64,000 nucleotides of DNA, from the NCBI GenBank assembly GCA_016617855.1, contig JAECUM010006784.1, positions 1-64,000 on the forward strand, in the 5' to 3' direction. The stretch's first letter is position 1. The number at the start of each line of letters is the position of its first letter. The notes beneath the pieces are model-generated. The model was given only the letters and a program-made list of their open reading frames with translations, did no database searches and was not told the DNA's origin. The position numbers and the translations under genes are program-made. Origin of the DNA: Megalonaias nervosa (Eukaryota; Mollusca; Bivalvia; Unionida; Unionidae). Positions 61,106-64,000 of this stretch are shown piece after piece.

Positions 61106-63821
61106 ACTTTGTAAATAACCTGAATAACTTAAATGTCTTTATCGCTTGTAACGGAGACACTACACCAGTACAATTTGTGCACTGAGAAGTAACTTCAACC
61201 TTACTCAAATGACTGATGACCGTGAGAGAACTGGATCTACTTTCAAGCGTTTGGTCTTCACACGCACATCAAATTATTAAAGTCCTACCCAGTTACAGAT
61301 ACATGTCACCGTTTGGACGCCAGTAGGATGTCTCATCTCTGTTCACCCCCAACCCTCACCCTCACAAACTAATTTTGGGGCAAGTGAAAAAAAAATATAT
61401 AACAGATGCAAGTAATAATAACAAAAAGATCGATTTCTACACCTTTGCCTAAGTAGCACATTTCCATCTTACGGGACTTTTATGTCAGGAGCACGAACCA
61501 CGAACATCCGGAAATAAACAAGCGTCGACACGCTCGGAAAAAAAAAAAAAAACGGTAACTCGCAATTACTTAGAGGGTTTATAAACATTTATCAACTATG
61601 AATAAATTAAGTAGATAAAGTTAAACACCTTTTATTGTGATCTGAATAGTTTCTAGCAAAATTATAATACAAACGTTAAAACTCACATGTACACGAACCA
61701 TGGCAGGTCCAAGATCGTAGATCTGTGATATCCCTTTGAATCGCGCCTGAATTTTTTTTTTTTTACCTAAATGGCCAGAAAACACTGTTTTGTTTTTGAG
61801 GATTTACACTGTGTCTCATTAGTTCCCGTCAGATGGTGGCTGTTCAGCCCGACTCTAAAAATTTAACGCAGCCCCTTTAGTGTTTATGTACTCATTTGGT
61901 CGTTACACCATGCATTTGGGCCATATAACAATAATTGAGTCTAGGTCAAACTAAAAGTAGTTAAGGATGGCAGATGGGAGTATTTGAATCCTATGTTTAA
62001 AATGGTCTTGGGATTATGGGGAATTTAACATGAGAAGAGCATTATGGTGCATGAGGGGCATTCAGTGAGGGAGTGGCATTATAAAGGGAATGAAACATTG
62101 CGCCTTCATGTTGAAAAATGTACGTAGAAAGAAGAAAATCTAGGGATAGGCATTAGATTATACAATTCTAATCATATTTACAATCAAACCTGTCCTAACG
62201 GTCACCTGTGTTCATCGTGCTCACAATGGCTCTACTAATTCCCCTGCAGCAAATTTCCTTTATAAATGTGCTGTATTTAGCTGCGGTCAGTGACCAGATG
62301 TTTCCTAAACGAACAATTGTTTCACTCTGCCCTAAACGTATGAACAGTGACCGCTCCAAGCATGCAAATTAAACAGTTCTTTTATTTGACGAAAAGGGCA
62401 TTGTTTAGGTAAAGGAATATCATGGGAATCGATGCTAAAGCGCTTCATATCTCGATTGTACTTCCTATACTCCAATCACACTACCAGTCAAACTAAAGGT
62501 GTCAACATATCGGCTTCGAAAGCAAGGACCTTTTACACGATTTACTGGACGGTGGGAAAAGTAATTGTGTTATCCCAACAGAAATGAAAGTCACCTTTTG
62601 TGCCATTTATAATTAGATATCTTTATCTATTTGCCTGTAACTTAAATGTTATGTTTGATGATAAAGGTTCGTCTTTGAGAAAGATACGAGTTACATCCCT
62701 TTTCATTAGGGTCTGGGGTCAGTCAATATTCAGAATGTGCCTGAAGGCAGCTGGAGTTTTGGTTCATGGGTCACTCCGAATAGCCAAATGCGGCTTCTTA
62801 CGATTTTCTGTTCATCACAGGAGAAGCCAACTGTCTTTTGATCTTGGAATGTGGAGCAACGTTGTTGTTGTTATAGAATTTAACGCCATTTTCAGCATAA
62901 GATAGGTTATACATGGCGGCCAGTATAAATGATGGAGGAAGAACCCGGGAAAACTCCAGAAAGAACCACCGACCCACGAGAAGCTACTGGCAAGCTTTCT
63001 CACGTACCCACAACGCACTAATCCAGGTATTGTTTTTGTATCGTGAACAAACAAAGATCAGAGTATATTTGTTAAGTCGGTGATGGTTTAATTTCTAGGA
63101 TGGATTAAACTGAGCAGGATAGCAGCAATCTTGAGTGGAACATTAAATTGCGAGGAAACAACATATACCCGTAATTATGAGTTTGTTGTATGATACACAT
63201 ACAACAATCTTTTGGACAACCCCACCGCCTCAGTCATTAATCAACTGAACAGATTTGTCCAAAACGAAATAATTGCATTGTTACAGAAAATTACTGCAAG
63301 GACTTCAACTGTTTTCATCATCAAGATTTAGACAAGCCGACTCTAAGAGAAAATCAAACAGAAGCAGCAGATTCCAAGATGATGACAGCCACAGCCACGG
63401 GGAGGGTAGAGAAAGGAGAAGACTTCGAAGAGGAGCTTCAAACTCCACCTGCTAAAATTCTCAAGTTGATACCTGCATCTGGAACTGATTGGATCAAAAG
63501 TTAATTTTCATACCCTCGTCGACAGACTGGAAAAAGAATGAAGTGAAGAATGAACTTAAATCCCCTGCCCCCCCCCCCAAGTAATTAACACAGAAAAGAT
63601 CTTTGGCATCTGGTTAACTTATTCAGCAGCAGACTCAAAAAGGAGACACACTGAGCCATCATTTACTTTAATCCTGCTCATTTATCTGGCTACAGATAAA
63701 TTCAAAAATTGTATCGTGCATCCAAAACTAAACTCAGAAATTTACATCCGCAATACGTACGATAATTACAAGAAAAATAGACGTACACGTTCCACAAACG
63801 CATCCAAAGACAATTTTTTAG
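61106..63821. other. Unannotated DNA right of the inverted repeat
   Basis: Except for the truncated SINE at 62866-63012 and a C run at 63569-63579, nothing is recognised. Some short frames before 63821 may belong to the integrase-bearing element. Confidence 0.5.
62866..63012 (-). mobile_element. 5'-truncated SINE, family F
   Basis: It matches the tail and body of the element at 59018 (tttaacgccattttcagcataagatagg...gagaagctactggcaagctttctcac) but stops before the tRNA-like head. About 145 bp. Confidence 0.75.
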
Positions 63822-64000
63822 AGTCAAGCTAAATTAGCAGCAATCAATCATCGGTGGCAAGTATATTTAGCGGATGGCTGGCATTTAGCGTCGTACAATC
63901 GAAGTCACAAATATTTATTTTGTGTCATCGATGTGTTTTCAAAATCACCTTGGGTAGTTCCTTGGACTTCCACAGCAAGTTCTGAGTTAGTGCGAGCTTT
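63822..64000 (+). pseudogene. Maverick/Polinton-type integrase core, start of catalytic domain, cut by window edge
   Basis: An open stretch of 59 codons runs from just after a TAG at 63819 to the window end. It shows RWQVYLADGWHLASYN, then KYLFCVIDVFSKSPWVVP, the characteristic start of the rve catalytic core in Polinton-type integrases (W-x-x-D-L-x-D-M...YL..VIDVFSK..W). In the usual DLxDM the first Asp is Tyr here and the Met is Gly, so this copy looks catalytically damaged. Upstream frames are closed. Whether it continues intact lies beyond the window. Confidence 0.68.

Overview
The window is eukaryotic and AT-rich, with about one microsatellite or minisatellite per kilobase, many tRNA-derived SINEs and broken transposons. 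The SINE types, above all the pair with a 'ccggtggcctagtggttagag' head and an '...aaaatccaaatca' tail, suggest a mollusc, probably a bivalve. No species can be named from sequence alone. There are no bacterial-style genes, operons or CRISPR arrays. Most open frames are translations of dinucleotide or trinucleotide repeats. Real coding sequence is confined to short exons bounded by splice signals, and to transposon fossils.

The main content is a pair of tandem, same-strand (+), multi-exon genes. Gene 1 (about 13.74-17.11 kb) and gene 2 (about 27.49-39.88 kb) share an architecture. Each has a second exon that enters in phase 1 in the middle of a hydrophobic signal-peptide-like segment and ends in phase 0 after an amphipathic helix. 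Phase-0 exons follow, and a last exon carries a helix with the pattern V-x-D-[YF]-D-x-x-L-R-x-L and a Cys 30 residues after the V. Intron phases 1-0-0-0, the AB-loop-sized third exon of gene 1, basic cleavage sites ahead of helix A and the secreted character match the classical gene plan of four-helix (class I, IL-6/EPO/GH-type) cytokines. My leading interpretation is a small locus of molluscan helical-cytokine-like secreted ligands. Gene 1 carries a Ser/Thr-rich mucin-like propeptide that gene 2 lacks. Exon 1 of both genes was not found. Possible debris or exons of a third member lie at about 41.2, 44.8 and 50.4 kb.

Around and inside these genes are fossils of Maverick/Polinton-type self-synthesising transposons: an integrase C-terminal half at 7.06-7.56 kb, two unlike protein-primed type-B DNA polymerase fragments (30.5-31.3 kb and 37.15-37.8 kb, both inside gene 2 introns), and an integrase core start running off the right edge (63.82-64.0 kb). 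There is also the 3' part of an L1/Tx1-like LINE (43.4-44.7 kb, minus strand) and at least eight SINE copies.

Layout: 0-7 kb, repeats; 7-7.6 kb, integrase fossil; 7.6-13.7 kb, SINEs and microsatellites; 13.7-17.1 kb, gene 1; 17-27 kb, a three-copy dispersed repeat, 27-, 33- and 37-bp minisatellites and an 0.8-kb TAG array; 27.5-39.9 kb, gene 2 with polymerase fossils; 40-51 kb, a 113-nt hairpin, SINEs, the LINE, two more minisatellites and possible orphan exons; 52-55.4 kb, a strongly purine-biased strand with no recognised gene; 56.1 kb, a perfect-looking foldback; 57.65-61.1 kb, a large inverted repeat with 1.13-kb arms; 63.8-64 kb, integrase. All protein-family statements rest on motifs read by eye; no database search was run.
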